Shown: positions 54,643 to 63,775, numbered from the stretch's first letter. The stretch is 64,000 nt of DNA from an uncultured Gelidibacter sp. (GCF_947500795.1 NZ_CANMTE010000001.1:682001-746000), one strand, 5' to 3'. Notes: generated by a model from the sequence alone, not told the origin. Program-made: numbers and translations.

Positions 54643-54690
54643 GCTGAATGATCTGATAAATGCATTTCTACATTTAAGGCCATTCAGCTG
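54643..54690. repeat. Inverted repeat between convergent genes (possible terminator)
   Basis: AGCTGAATG (54643-54651) and CATTCAGCT (54682-54690) are a perfect 9-bp inverted repeat, with AAATGCATTT (54659-54668) palindromic inside the loop. No T-run follows, so termination is only a possibility. Confidence 0.4.
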
Positions 54691-54734
54691 ATGCTATATT
54701 GAAAAGTTGTAGTGTTATTTAAGCCTACTTCGAC

Positions 54735-54872
54735 TTAGAACAAATTAAATACTGGTCCTAGTAGAACATAGATAATTATAAACACTACAATGGTACCAAT
54801 GCAACCGCATTTTCCACCGCCAACTTTTTTTGCTCCCCAACCTGCAAGAAGCGCTCTAAGAATATTTTTCAT
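54735..54872 (-). CDS. 45-residue membrane miniprotein with Gly/Cys motif
   Basis: Reading from the ATG at 54870-54872, the frame gives 45 residues and stops at 54735. It starts MKNILRALLAGWGAKKVGGG, continues with KCGCIGTIVVF, and ends in a hydrophobic stretch IIIYVLLGPVFNLF. The N-terminal half is a basic amphipathic helix, then a GGGKCGCIG turn, then one transmembrane segment. I believe similar short proteins occur in other Flavobacteriaceae, but this has to be checked. No function can be assigned. It lies between the methyltransferase gene and the repair operon. Confidence 0.65.
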   Translation of the reverse strand: MKNILRALLAGWGAKKVGGGKCGCIGTIVVFIIIYVLLGPVFNLF

Positions 54873-54938
54873 CTTTATAAATTTTAAAGATTAAAGATAG
54901 CTAAAAATGAGATTAATAGGGAGCGCATTAAATAGAAA

Positions 54939-55589
54939 TCATAGCTCAAATAATGATTTTTCAGTAAATCCATAGCATACGGAAGCCTCCACGGTACGTT
55001 TAGTATTGAGTCCTGTAAATTCACTAAATGCTGGCAAGATTAAGCGCTGTTCAGAAACTTCAAAACAGGGCAGTTTAATAAATACCTTCCCTCGGCCTTT
55101 AATGGTAACACCAGGATGCGTATGTCCTGAAACACAAAAAACGGTTGGTTCACAATGCTGTTCATCATGAACAAACCTGATTTCCCCAACATCTTTATGC
55201 GTTTTAAAAACAGAAATTCCCAAAGCCTCATAAAAACTATCTTTTAGTCGGTCGTGATTACCTTTGATAAGCTCAATAGTGATGGAGGCATTCTTTTGGA
55301 TAAAAGTCTGAAATTGATCAATATCAGTATTGTTTTCCGCATGAAAAAGATCGCCAACCACCAAGATGGTACGCACATTAAAACGGTCAATCAATGCTTG
55401 CAAACGCTTTAAATCTGTATCCAAAACTGCGGACGGGATAGCGATGCCTGCTTTTCTAAAATGTGCAGTCTTACCGATATGCAAATCAGAAACCACTAAT
55501 GTAGCCTCAGTTTCCCAATATAGCGCGCGCTGATTGGTAAGTGTTAAGGTGGTATGTTGAACCGAAATGTCTTTGGTAATAATGGTCAT
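54939..55589 (-). CDS. pdeM: Ligase-associated DNA damage response endonuclease PdeM
   Basis: This is a calcineurin-like metallophosphoesterase of 216 residues. Metal motifs are VSDLHIGKTAHFRKAGI, LVVGDLFHAE, IKGNHD and VSGHTHPG. It is the fourth gene of the ligase-associated repair cassette and starts within the last four bases of the helicase gene (ATGA overlap), so it is translationally coupled. PdeM is predicted to nick or trim DNA ends processed by the helicase and ligase. The catalytic set is complete. Confidence 0.93.
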   Translation of the reverse strand: MTIITKDISVQHTTLTLTNQRALYWETEATLVVSDLHIGKTAHFRKAGIAIPSAVLDTDLKRLQALIDRFNVRTILVVGDLFHAENNTDIDQFQTFIQKNASITIELIKGNHDRLKDSFYEALGISVFKTHKDVGEIRFVHDEQHCEPTVFCVSGHTHPGVTIKGRGKVFIKLPCFEVSEQRLILPAFSEFTGLNTKRTVEASVCYGFTEKSLFEL

Positions 55590-58045
55590 AGCTGGGTTTG
55601 CTTCATCACCTCATCACGGATACGTCGGATTCGTGCATCCAGATCTTCACTGGTAAGCGATTGACGTAAACTATCCACTTTTATAGGGAAGCTTAAAGGT
55701 GAAAAAGATTTTGCAAATTTAAGAATAAGTTTGCTTTTAGAGATCCGTTCAAATGCTTCTTTTAAACGCACTTCTTCCAACTGCTGATTAAAGACTTCAG
55801 TATAAGCTTGTCGCAACAGTAAATTTTGAGGTTCATAGTCTTCCAATACTCTAAAAATAAGTCCCGAAGACGACTGTAAACTTTTATTGTTTTTCCGATT
55901 TCCGGGCTGACTTTGCACAACGAGTCCTGAAATGACCGCAATGTCACGGAATTTTCGCGAGGCCATTTCTGAAGCGTTGATACTTCCAATAACATCTTCC
56001 ATCAAATTTTCCTTTGACAGAATTGCTTTTATAGTGTGTTCATCAATGGGAATGGATTGGTCACTCAACAATTCAAAACCATAATCGTTCATAGCGATGG
56101 TAAAGGTCAACGGTTTTATCAAACTTAATCGATAAGCGATTAATGCCGCCATCACTTCGTGAACCAAGCGTCCTTCAAAAGGATACATGAATACATGATG
56201 TCCATCCTTCGTTTCAATCAGTTCAATTAAAAACTCATCTTTTTCAGGAATGTGCGAATACTTTTCTTGTTGCGAAATCAGCGGATGTAAAAATTTAAGT
56301 TCCTTTTCAGTTGTTTTAGGATGTAAGGATTCTGACAGTTTCTCGCGTAAATAATGGCTTAAATAAGACGACAAAGGCAAGCGTCCGCCCAACCAACTTG
56401 GCGTTACGGCCGATTTCCGTTTGCTGCGTTTTACTAAAACCGTCATGTCCTTGATGGTGACAATTTCTAAAACACGCCCCGCCAAAATGAAATGATCATT
56501 AGGTTTTAATTTGGAAATAAAATACTCTTCCACCATCCCAATATAACCTCCGGAGAAAAATTTTACTTTTAACATGGCATCGCTGACAATGGCACTAATA
56601 TTCATACGGTGCAACATCGCAATACGTCTGCTTTTCACTTTGTATAATCCATCATCGTCAATGATGACTTTATGGTATTCTTCATAAGATTTCAAGGTGT
56701 TCCCACCTTCGGTGATAAAATGTAAGGCCCAGCGCCAATCCTCTTCGGTCATATAATGAAAGGCATGCACTTTTTGGATGGCAGCGAACAACTCTTTTTC
56801 ATTGAATCCTTCACCAACCGCCAAAGACACCATATATTGAATCAGCACATCAAAAGTGAGCACCATGGGTTCCCGTGCTTCAATACGTCTGTCTTTTACC
56901 GCTTGTTTTAGAGCTGCAGCTTCAATCAATTCTAATGAATGCGTGGGCACAAAATAGATTTTTGAAGTTTCATATGGCGAATGCCCACTACGACCGGCAC
57001 GTTGCATAAATCGGGCAATGCCTTTTGGCGATCCAATTTGGATGACACAATCTACAGGTTTAAAATCGACGCCCAAATCTAATGATGATGTACAGACCAC
57101 AGCCCTTAAAAGTCCTTCAGAAATAGCGTCTTCAATCCAATTCCGCAACTCTGCGTCAATAGACCCGTGGTGAATGGCAATTTGACCCGCCAGATCGGGT
57201 TCAATTTTTAAAATTTGTTGGTACCAAATCTCCGACTGATTTCGGGTATTCGTAAATATAAGCGTGGTGTTATTCTCATATATTATGGGAATTATTTTGG
57301 CGGCCATTTTCACACCCATATGCCCTGCCCAAGGCAAGACTTCAATTTCATCCGGCAAAACTGAGACGATTTCTATTTTCTTTTTTTCCTTGGCAACGAT
57401 GCGTTTAGTTTTTATATGCTCATAGGGAATCAAGACCTTTTGTGCTTCGTCCAAATTTCCTATGGTGGCGGTGATGCCGTAAATAAGAATTTTTGGAGAT
57501 AGCGTCAATAATCTTGAAATCGCCAATTCAGTTAACACGCCCCGTTTGGAACCTAAAAGTTCATGCCATTCATCAATGGCAATGCAATTGAGGTTTTTAA
57601 AGAATCGTGAATTGTTTTTTTGAGAAAAAAGTATGTGTAACGTTTCGGGAGTGGTCAACAATACATCCGGCATCAAACGTTCCTGACGCCGACGGTCTTT
57701 TTGTGGGGTGTCGCCATTTCGGACCTCAACTTCCCAATCCAAGCCAATTTCTTCCACAGCAGTGGTCATAGCTTTGGCCAAATCTTTTGCCAAGGAGCGC
57801 AATGGACTTACCCATAACAGTTTCATCCCTTTTTTATAGGCTTCAGGTTGGTTTAAATAATCAATCACAACGGCTAAAAACACTGAAAATGTTTTCCCAA
57901 AACCCGTTGGTGCCACCACCATACCGCTATAGCCATTATGATATTGGTTCCAAGTTTGCAATTGAAAATCGAACGGCTTCTGCCCTTTCTCGTGCATCCA
58001 ATCCGCAATAATCTGATAGCCTTGTGAATCCTGAACGTTTTTCAA
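55586..58045 (-). CDS. Ligase-associated DNA damage response DEXH-box helicase (Lhr-type)
   Basis: This is an 819-residue superfamily 2 helicase. Walker A is VVAPTGFGKT near 42, motif II is AIDEWHELLGSKRG (DEWH, near 178), motif III is YGITATIGN, and the C-terminal RecA domain has TLIFTNTRNQSEIWYQ, CTSSLDLGVDF and QRAGRSGH (motif VI). A winged-helix/Lhr-core region follows (residues 400-600). The family unwinds DNA 3'-5' and works with the adjacent ligase. The start is TTG at 58045, with the overlap TTGA containing the stop of the ligase gene. No ATG alternative exists upstream. Confidence 0.95.
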   Translation of the reverse strand: MKNVQDSQGYQIIADWMHEKGQKPFDFQLQTWNQYHNGYSGMVVAPTGFGKTFSVFLAVVIDYLNQPEAYKKGMKLLWVSPLRSLAKDLAKAMTTAVEEIGLDWEVEVRNGDTPQKDRRRQERLMPDVLLTTPETLHILFSQKNNSRFFKNLNCIAIDEWHELLGSKRGVLTELAISRLLTLSPKILIYGITATIGNLDEAQKVLIPYEHIKTKRIVAKEKKKIEIVSVLPDEIEVLPWAGHMGVKMAAKIIPIIYENNTTLIFTNTRNQSEIWYQQILKIEPDLAGQIAIHHGSIDAELRNWIEDAISEGLLRAVVCTSSLDLGVDFKPVDCVIQIGSPKGIARFMQRAGRSGHSPYETSKIYFVPTHSLELIEAAALKQAVKDRRIEAREPMVLTFDVLIQYMVSLAVGEGFNEKELFAAIQKVHAFHYMTEEDWRWALHFITEGGNTLKSYEEYHKVIIDDDGLYKVKSRRIAMLHRMNISAIVSDAMLKVKFFSGGYIGMVEEYFISKLKPNDHFILAGRVLEIVTIKDMTVLVKRSKRKSAVTPSWLGGRLPLSSYLSHYLREKLSESLHPKTTEKELKFLHPLISQQEKYSHIPEKDEFLIELIETKDGHHVFMYPFEGRLVHEVMAALIAYRLSLIKPLTFTIAMNDYGFELLSDQSIPIDEHTIKAILSKENLMEDVIGSINASEMASRKFRDIAVISGLVVQSQPGNRKNNKSLQSSSGLIFRVLEDYEPQNLLLRQAYTEVFNQQLEEVRLKEAFERISKSKLILKFAKSFSPLSFPIKVDSLRQSLTSEDLDARIRRIRDEVMKQTQL

Positions 58046-59634
58046 TTTGGATTGGTGATTAAAAGTTTAACTTGTTCAATGGTATCTATCTCCTCTACTA
58101 ATTTATCACGGCGCCACCTTAAGATACGTGGAAACCGTAAGGCTACGCCAGATTTATGGCGGTTGCTAAACGCAATCCCTTCAAAAGCGATTTCAAACAC
58201 AAGCTCCGGTTTGACCGTTCGTACGGGTCCAAATTTCTCAATAGCATTCTTATTGACGAATCTCGAAATTTCTGTGATTTCTTTATCGGTTAAGCCCGAA
58301 TACGCTTTCGCTACGGTTACTAAACCGTCATCTTTTTTAACCGCAAAGGTATAATCGGTGTATTTGCTACTGCGGCGGCCACTCCCCTTTTGCGCATATA
58401 TCATCACGGCATCAATGGTCAGCGGATCTACTTTCCATTTCCACCAATCGCCTTTTTTTCTGCCGGTATGGTAGGGCGAGTTTTTCTGCTTTAGCATCAA
58501 GCCCTCGCTGTTAAATTCTCGAGCTTTATTGCGTATAGCATCCAGTTCATTCCAATGTGTAAATTCTATAATTTCTGATATAACAAGGGTGTCATGGGCG
58601 CTATTCGAAGTTAATAGCTGCTCCAATAATTGCCTCCGGTACTGTAAGGGTTGCATACGAATGTCATCGCCATTCCATTCCAAAACATCATACACATAAA
58701 ATCCGACCGGCACCTCCTCAAGCATCTTTTTACTGACATTTTTCCGGTTGAGACGTTTTTGTAAATCGTTAAATAACAATACAGCGTTATCCTTGAGCGC
58801 AAGAATTTCACCATCAATAACAAAGTCTTCCTTAAAGTTTTCCAATAGCGCTACAAGTTCAGGAAATTGACTTGTCACCAACTCTTCACCTCTAGACCAG
58901 ATAAAAATCTCAGTGTTGCGTTTAACGATTTGCCCTCTAATGCCGTCCCATTTATATTCCACTTGCCACTCCTCAGGTTGTCCCAATTCTGCCAATTCTT
59001 TTTCTAAGGAATAGGCCAAGCAAAATGGATACGGTTTGGAATTGTCATAATTAATATGCTCCCCATTAACGAGGTCGTCAAAGCTAATGGTATCAATATC
59101 CCAGTGACCAATAATACTATGCATGAGTTGGTTGGCATCAATACCTGAATATTTCGACAAGGCATTTACTAAAGTTTTTTTAGACACCCCAATTCTAAAA
59201 CTTCCCCCAATCAACTTGTTGAAAATAAGCCGTTCTTGCACTTGCAATCCAGACCAAGCATGGCGCACATATATTTTTTTTTCTGCATCAGATTTTGGCT
59301 TAAGAGCTTTTAGTTCGGTCATCCAATCGCTTAAGGATTTATCGATATGATGATTGGGATCGGGTAACATTAAGGCAATAGTTTCGCCTAAATCGCCCAC
59401 ACTGCTATAGCTTTCCAAAAACAACCATTCCGGAAGTCCCGTAATTTCTAAGCACCATTGACGCATGAGCGTCGTTTTAACGGGACGCGGTGGGCGCTTG
59501 CCAGTAAACAAAGTAATCAGCCATAATTTATCCTTTTCGGGAGCAATTTTTAAATAATCGACCAAGGCATCAATTTTTGCATTGGTTTTATTAGTGATTT
59601 CAATGGCGCTAATAAGGTCAGAAAAATGCTTCAT
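58042..59634 (-). CDS. ATP-dependent DNA ligase (LigB/LigC-like, cassette type)
   Basis: This 530-residue nick-sealing enzyme is distinct from the NAD-dependent replicative LigA. Residues 1-190 are the alpha-helical DNA-binding domain; the adenylation domain carries the nucleophile Lys228 in EYKWDGIRGQ, then VIDGEILAL, the LMLKQKNSPYHTGRK segment and WWKWK (motifs III-V); the OB domain ends near 520 (RFPRILRWRRDK). It overlaps both the exonuclease (ATGA) and helicase (TTGA) genes by four bases. It is predicted to seal ends during DNA repair. Confidence 0.95.
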   Translation of the reverse strand: MKHFSDLISAIEITNKTNAKIDALVDYLKIAPEKDKLWLITLFTGKRPPRPVKTTLMRQWCLEITGLPEWLFLESYSSVGDLGETIALMLPDPNHHIDKSLSDWMTELKALKPKSDAEKKIYVRHAWSGLQVQERLIFNKLIGGSFRIGVSKKTLVNALSKYSGIDANQLMHSIIGHWDIDTISFDDLVNGEHINYDNSKPYPFCLAYSLEKELAELGQPEEWQVEYKWDGIRGQIVKRNTEIFIWSRGEELVTSQFPELVALLENFKEDFVIDGEILALKDNAVLLFNDLQKRLNRKNVSKKMLEEVPVGFYVYDVLEWNGDDIRMQPLQYRRQLLEQLLTSNSAHDTLVISEIIEFTHWNELDAIRNKAREFNSEGLMLKQKNSPYHTGRKKGDWWKWKVDPLTIDAVMIYAQKGSGRRSSKYTDYTFAVKKDDGLVTVAKAYSGLTDKEITEISRFVNKNAIEKFGPVRTVKPELVFEIAFEGIAFSNRHKSGVALRFPRILRWRRDKLVEEIDTIEQVKLLITNPN

Positions 59635-60653
59635 GGGCTAACGGTTTTTTCTGTGATTAGTTCTGCCTCTTCTTCTTCCGTGCCGTATTCTGTTTTCACT
59701 TCCGCAGATGAAATCCCTATTTCATTTAAATATTTGGAAAATGTGGCTTGACTGCCATGGGTGACATAGACTTTTTCAGCTTCAGTTGCTTTCACTGCAG
59801 ATAGAAGTCCATTCCAATCTGCATGATCACTTACTGCAAAACCTGCATCTACAGCTTGCCAACGTCTATTGCCTCTAATTTGCATCCAACCAGAGCAAAT
59901 AGCGGTAGCCGCATTAGGTATTTTCTTGATTAATTTTGATCCCAATAAACCTGGGGGTAAGATGACTATTTTATTTTGAACGTCCTCCTTCTTAAAGTCA
60001 TAGTTCAGGAGTTCTGTTTCCGGAAGCGGAATGCCGGAACCTTGAATGGCAGTATTTAAATTATGGATGGCGGAGTGCACAAATATTTTATCCACACCTT
60101 CCATAAGTTTCATCAGCCGTTGGGCTTTACCCAGAGAATACCCTAAAAATACACTAGTTCTATTATGCGCTTGATTTTTCTGCACCCAATCATGCATCTG
60201 TTGTTGTAATTGCGCTTCACTTAGCCAATTATAAATGGGAAGTCCGAAGGTGCTTTCGGTAATAAATTCGTGACATTTAATAGGTTCAAACGGAACGGTT
60301 ATATAATCATCCTTCACTTTATAATCGCCCGTAAAAACCACAACAAATCCTTTGTATTCCAATCTAATTTGGGCTGAACCTATAACGTGTCCGGCAGGGA
60401 AAAAGCTCACCTGAACCCCATTGATTATTCTAGGCTCATTATAATTTAATGATTCCACGTGAATATCAGCACCCAAACGATGCTTAAGAATGGCTTTGGA
60501 ATCTGTTTGACACAAATAGAATTTATTTCCACGTCGCGCATGATCGGCATGTCCGTGAGAAATAATGGCATAATCTACCGGCAACCACGGATCTAAATAA
60601 AATTTCCCAGGGATGCAATAAATACCTTTTTTTGTGAATTTAACGAGTTTCAA
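59631..60653 (-). CDS. Ligase-associated DNA damage response exonuclease (metallo-beta-lactamase/beta-CASP)
   Basis: The product is 340 residues, an MBL-fold nuclease of the SNM1/beta-CASP type. Motif 2 is ISHGHADHARRG (His33, His35, Asp37, His38), followed by FFPAGHVIGSAQI, VVFTGDYK and a C-terminal FAVSDHADWNGL with VTHG. The start is TTG at 60653 (MKLVKFTKKGIYC), with no in-frame ATG. It is the first gene of the four-gene repair operon and overlaps the ligase start by four bases. It is predicted to degrade or resect DNA ends. Confidence 0.94.
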   Translation of the reverse strand: MKLVKFTKKGIYCIPGKFYLDPWLPVDYAIISHGHADHARRGNKFYLCQTDSKAILKHRLGADIHVESLNYNEPRIINGVQVSFFPAGHVIGSAQIRLEYKGFVVVFTGDYKVKDDYITVPFEPIKCHEFITESTFGLPIYNWLSEAQLQQQMHDWVQKNQAHNRTSVFLGYSLGKAQRLMKLMEGVDKIFVHSAIHNLNTAIQGSGIPLPETELLNYDFKKEDVQNKIVILPPGLLGSKLIKKIPNAATAICSGWMQIRGNRRWQAVDAGFAVSDHADWNGLLSAVKATEAEKVYVTHGSQATFSKYLNEIGISSAEVKTEYGTEEEEAELITEKTVSP

Positions 60654-60736
60654 ATGTGCTGTTCCTTCTCTTAAAAATAAGCAGAATTAATCAAAGACTC
60701 GAACTGACGCCCGAATAATCTATCTATTGGTTTTAA

Positions 60737-61237
60737 TTACGGTTTTAGTTTTCCTGTATCCATCGTGTCCGGTTGATTGCCTGTGATGGCACCAATCCCC
60801 ATTTTCACTAATGAAACCAATTTTCCATTCTTAGGATCCCAGTAAAAAGCTTCCGTCGGTTGTACTGAAATTGCGGTAATGTTCGGGTCATCCTTTCCTT
60901 CAAACCACATATCATCCGCACTTCCGTAAAGTTCATCAATAATAGCTCTATCCGTAGTAATAGTGGCCATACCATAAACGTTTAAAAACTGCATGTCGCT
61001 TTTATCGGCATAAATGAGGTGCAAGTTGGCGTCATTCATGATATTTTGATTGTGCGTGCTATCTTTATTGCTCAAAAACCAAATATTACCATGATCATCC
61101 ACCTTCTTAGTGCTCATCGGAATCATATGGAGTGGCGCTTGTTTCAAATTGGTGGCCATCATCGTGAAGTCAATATCTTCTGCCATCTCTTTTATCTTTT
61201 TCCTGGCATCTTCGTTGTATAAATTTTCATTGCTCAT
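60737..61237 (-). CDS. Pyridoxamine-5'-phosphate-oxidase-fold general stress protein
   Basis: The product is 166 residues, a split-barrel flavin-binding fold of the general-stress-protein-26 type. The pattern DFTMMATNLKQAPLHMIPMSTKKVDDHGNIWFLSNKDS, then LHLIYADKSDMQFLNVYGMATI and AFYWDPKNGKLVSL, is typical. Such proteins bind FMN, FAD or haem products and are induced by stress; the precise reaction is unknown. A TAATTTTG element (61249-61242, minus strand) lies only five bases before the ATG, so the mRNA may be nearly leaderless. The gene is divergent from the ferritin gene. Confidence 0.88.
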   Translation of the reverse strand: MSNENLYNEDARKKIKEMAEDIDFTMMATNLKQAPLHMIPMSTKKVDDHGNIWFLSNKDSTHNQNIMNDANLHLIYADKSDMQFLNVYGMATITTDRAIIDELYGSADDMWFEGKDDPNITAISVQPTEAFYWDPKNGKLVSLVKMGIGAITGNQPDTMDTGKLKP

Positions 61238-61447
61238 AAAACAAAATTATAGTAATTAATCTATTTAATATCTAGCTAAAACTACACTGTAAATTATGAA
61301 GTGAATAGTTCAATCCAATAAAATAATAGCCTAATAACAAACAGCTCTCTTGGCCCTTATCATTTCTAACACACTTATTTTTTGTGATTGAGGTAATCAA
61401 ACTACGCTAAAAACCCTTACTTTATCATTCATTAAAAATTTGAAATT

Positions 61448-62002
61448 ATGAATACAAATAGATTATCAGATAAGATTCAAAATATGTTAAACAACCAAGT
61501 AGCCAAGGAAGCGGAAGCTGCACAAGTATTTCTGAGTTATGGCTGTTGGGCAGATTCTCAAGGCTATGGTGGTATTGCTAATTTCTTTTTCAGACATGTG
61601 GGTGAAGAGCGTGACCATATGATGAAAGTGATGCAATATATTATGGAACGCGGTGGCAAAGTAAAGATTACTGCAATTAAAGCGCCGCCAGAAGACCCTA
61701 CAAGCTTGAAGGATTGTTTTGAAAAGACTTTTCAGCACGAAGTGGACAATACGACTGCCATTTACGAAATCGTCAATTTAGCGCATGAGGAACGTGATTG
61801 GGCCACTTACAATTTTGCACAATGGTTTGTGAAAGAACAAATAGAGGAAGAAAAACTGGTGATGGACTTATTGGATAAACTTAAAATTGCTGGAGGTGAT
61901 AACGCGACGAGCGAGTCCTTATTCAATCTAGACCGATTTATTGGCGAGTCGCCAGATGATGTGCCGTTAGCTCGAGATGCTTCAATGGATAAACCGGAGT
62001 GA
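61448..62002 (+). CDS. Ferritin
   Basis: This is a cytoplasmic iron-storage protein of 184 residues that oxidises Fe(II) and stores it as a mineral in a 24-mer. The four-helix core shows the ferroxidase ligands in the expected places: an early Glu (KEAEAAQVF), GEERDHMMKVMQYI (Glu, His), the second Glu pair in LAHEERDWATYNFAQWFVKEQIEEE, and a later helix. The C-terminal 25 residues are polar and acidic. It has its own terminator. The upstream 210 bases (61238-61447) hold no further gene. Confidence 0.93.
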   Translation: MNTNRLSDKIQNMLNNQVAKEAEAAQVFLSYGCWADSQGYGGIANFFFRHVGEERDHMMKVMQYIMERGGKVKITAIKAPPEDPTSLKDCFEKTFQHEVDNTTAIYEIVNLAHEERDWATYNFAQWFVKEQIEEEKLVMDLLDKLKIAGGDNATSESLFNLDRFIGESPDDVPLARDASMDKPE

Positions 62003-62027
62003 TTCTAAAAACACTTTCATATAAAAT

Positions 62028-62059
62028 AATGCCTGTAGATTTTCTACTAGGCATTTTTT
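62028..62059 (+). terminator. Terminator of the ferritin gene
   Basis: AATGCCTGTAG (62028-62038) pairs with CTAC-T-AGGCATT (62044-62055, one bulged T), followed by TTTT. It lies 25 bases past the stop codon. Confidence 0.85.
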
Positions 62060-62326
62060 ATTTAAATAATGATTCTACAAGTTATGGGGAAAATCTGAAG
62101 ACGACAACCTATTAAATAGTTAAATGACCTCCTACAAAACATGGTTTATAAATCCAGTTAAGAACTTCAATTAATTAATCTTTAGCTCCTTACAAGAGCT
62201 GTTTTTGAATAATGGGGTCAATTATTTTTTGAAATGATTTATAATTGCTTAACTTCATTACCTTTTAAAATGTCATTTATAAAACTCAAAATAACAACTA
62301 ATTCTAACTTAAAATCAATTGTAATT
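62060..62326. other. AT-rich intergenic leader before the metallopeptidase gene
   Basis: I see no gene here. AGCTC/GAGCT (62184-62188 / 62196-62200) makes a short hairpin followed by GTTTTTG, perhaps a weak terminator. An open frame runs upstream of the real start from an ATG at 62234, but its 31 residues do not form a signal peptide and are better read as leader. Confidence 0.5.
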
Positions 62327-63466
62327 ATGAAACAAACAAAACATTTTCTGGTTGCTTTAACATTAGGACTAACGCTGGCGTCCTGTAGTAAAGATGAAGC
62401 TATCTCCGCAGATCCTGCATCAGCAGACATGAATGAAAATGCGGTATATTCTAGAAGTGCATTGCCAGCTACAACTGAAGGCAACATCACGTGGGAAATT
62501 CCAGGACTTAAAGCGCAAGACTTTTCTTTTAAGTACAACAATCTAGTCGAACCAAGCGAATGTGGTGCTACACCATTTAATAGCGTGACTGCTTATTATA
62601 ACAATGCACTTATCGAAGGGTTTATATCTAGTTGGGATTTCAACAGGGATGCTATTGGTGTCATTCTGGAAGACTATTTTACAATCAATCAAATTGCTGC
62701 TCTAATAGGGAAGAATACAGATACGTTTGGTGCAGAAGGAGAGTATACTGCATACGTACAAAATAGAGTAAGAAGTCTTGAGAAATTTTGGAACATGTCC
62801 GATTTGATAAGTGTTAGAGGTCAGCATACTTCTACATTGGAGGATTTGGATTTTATCCGTTTTATCTATGAGAATTTTTCTGAAGCTACCCCAGATCAAG
62901 TTGATTACTTAGTAGGCATTGCAAATCATTTCAATACCACAAGTGATCAAATCCCAGAAAACCCATTTTACGCTTCTGATGGATTTGCAACTTCTTCAGG
63001 AGTAATAGTCATTGGCGATGGTATCGTATCTATGTTAGCTGAAACTGGTCTAGATCCTAAGGTGGTTTGGTCAGGCATTCTTGCGCATGAGTGGGGTCAT
63101 CAAATTCAATTCCAAAATTATGGGAATTGGGAGTATCCAGTACCAGCGTTTATTGGGACTCCAGAATCAACACGTATGACAGAATTGGAAGCTGATTTTC
63201 TTACTGGGTATTATTTAACTCATAAGCGCGGAGGAACCTATAACTGGAAGAGAGTTGAGGATGTATTGCTATCCTTTTATAATATAGGGGATTGTGGTTT
63301 TGAAAGTTCAGGTCATCATGGAACACCTCTTCAACGTTTAGAAGCAGCAAGACAAGGCTATATATTGGCCGCAAGTCAACAAAAAGCTGGTCATATCTCT
63401 GAACCGCAAGCAATACACGATGCATTTATTGAAAAGTTACCAAGCATAATTGGAGGTGCATTGTAA
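62327..63466 (+). CDS. HEWGH zinc metallopeptidase lipoprotein (YpfJ-like)
   Basis: The product is 379 residues from the ATG at 62327, with a lipoprotein signal (MKQTKHFLVALTLGLTLASC, lipobox LASC). The zinc motif is HEWGH at 254-258, with an ELEAD motif at 286-290 supplying the likely third ligand, and HHGTPLQRLEAARQG near the C-terminus. This arrangement (HExxH, ELxAD, HGT-QR) recalls the neutral zinc metallopeptidase family of YpfJ. The N-terminal 100 residues have no recognisable domain. Surface or periplasmic proteolysis is inferred. It is followed by a terminator and then the tRNA locus. Confidence 0.8.
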   Translation: MKQTKHFLVALTLGLTLASCSKDEAISADPASADMNENAVYSRSALPATTEGNITWEIPGLKAQDFSFKYNNLVEPSECGATPFNSVTAYYNNALIEGFISSWDFNRDAIGVILEDYFTINQIAALIGKNTDTFGAEGEYTAYVQNRVRSLEKFWNMSDLISVRGQHTSTLEDLDFIRFIYENFSEATPDQVDYLVGIANHFNTTSDQIPENPFYASDGFATSSGVIVIGDGIVSMLAETGLDPKVVWSGILAHEWGHQIQFQNYGNWEYPVPAFIGTPESTRMTELEADFLTGYYLTHKRGGTYNWKRVEDVLLSFYNIGDCGFESSGHHGTPLQRLEAARQGYILAASQQKAGHISEPQAIHDAFIEKLPSIIGGAL

Positions 63467-63502
63467 TTCTTAAAAAATCAATTATAACCAGATTGATATT
63501 GT

Positions 63503-63531
63503 AAAGGCCATCTTTAGGGGTGGCTTTTTTT
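63503..63531 (+). terminator. Terminator of the metallopeptidase gene
   Basis: GCCATC (63507-63512) pairs with GGTGGC (63519-63524) around TTTAGG, flanked by AAA and a run of seven or more Ts. Confidence 0.75.
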
Positions 63532-63639
63532 ATTAGTGAATATCGGGTTACTATAATTTTTAATATTCGCCAAGTTTACAAATGTTAGGGTAACCATATA
63601 AAACGCAAAAAGCGCACTATAAAGTGCGCTTTTGTAATG

Positions 63640-63692
63640 TGAGCCCGATAGGATTCGAACCTATGACTGTCCCGACCTAAGTCGGGATGCTC
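63640..63692 (-). pseudogene. tRNA-Arg 3'-half copy A
   Basis: The acceptor 3' strand, T arm and variable loop match the intact tRNA at 63915-63988 except for one base (GACTG for GACCG on the plus strand). The anticodon arm is replaced by a hairpin CCCGAC-CTAA-GTCGGG (63671-63686), then a TGCTC remnant of the D stem. The 5' acceptor strand is missing, so no tRNA can form. Confidence 0.75.
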
Positions 63693-63775
63693 TTTTACTA
63701 AAGTTTGAACTGATTGTTTTGACTTCAATCTACAAGAAATAATAAAAGCGCACTATAAAGTGCGCTTTGTTAATG

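Noticed and set aside
62234-62326. N-terminal extension of the metallopeptidase from ATG 62234
   Set aside because: The 31 extra residues hide a perfect lipoprotein signal that begins at the ATG at 62327.
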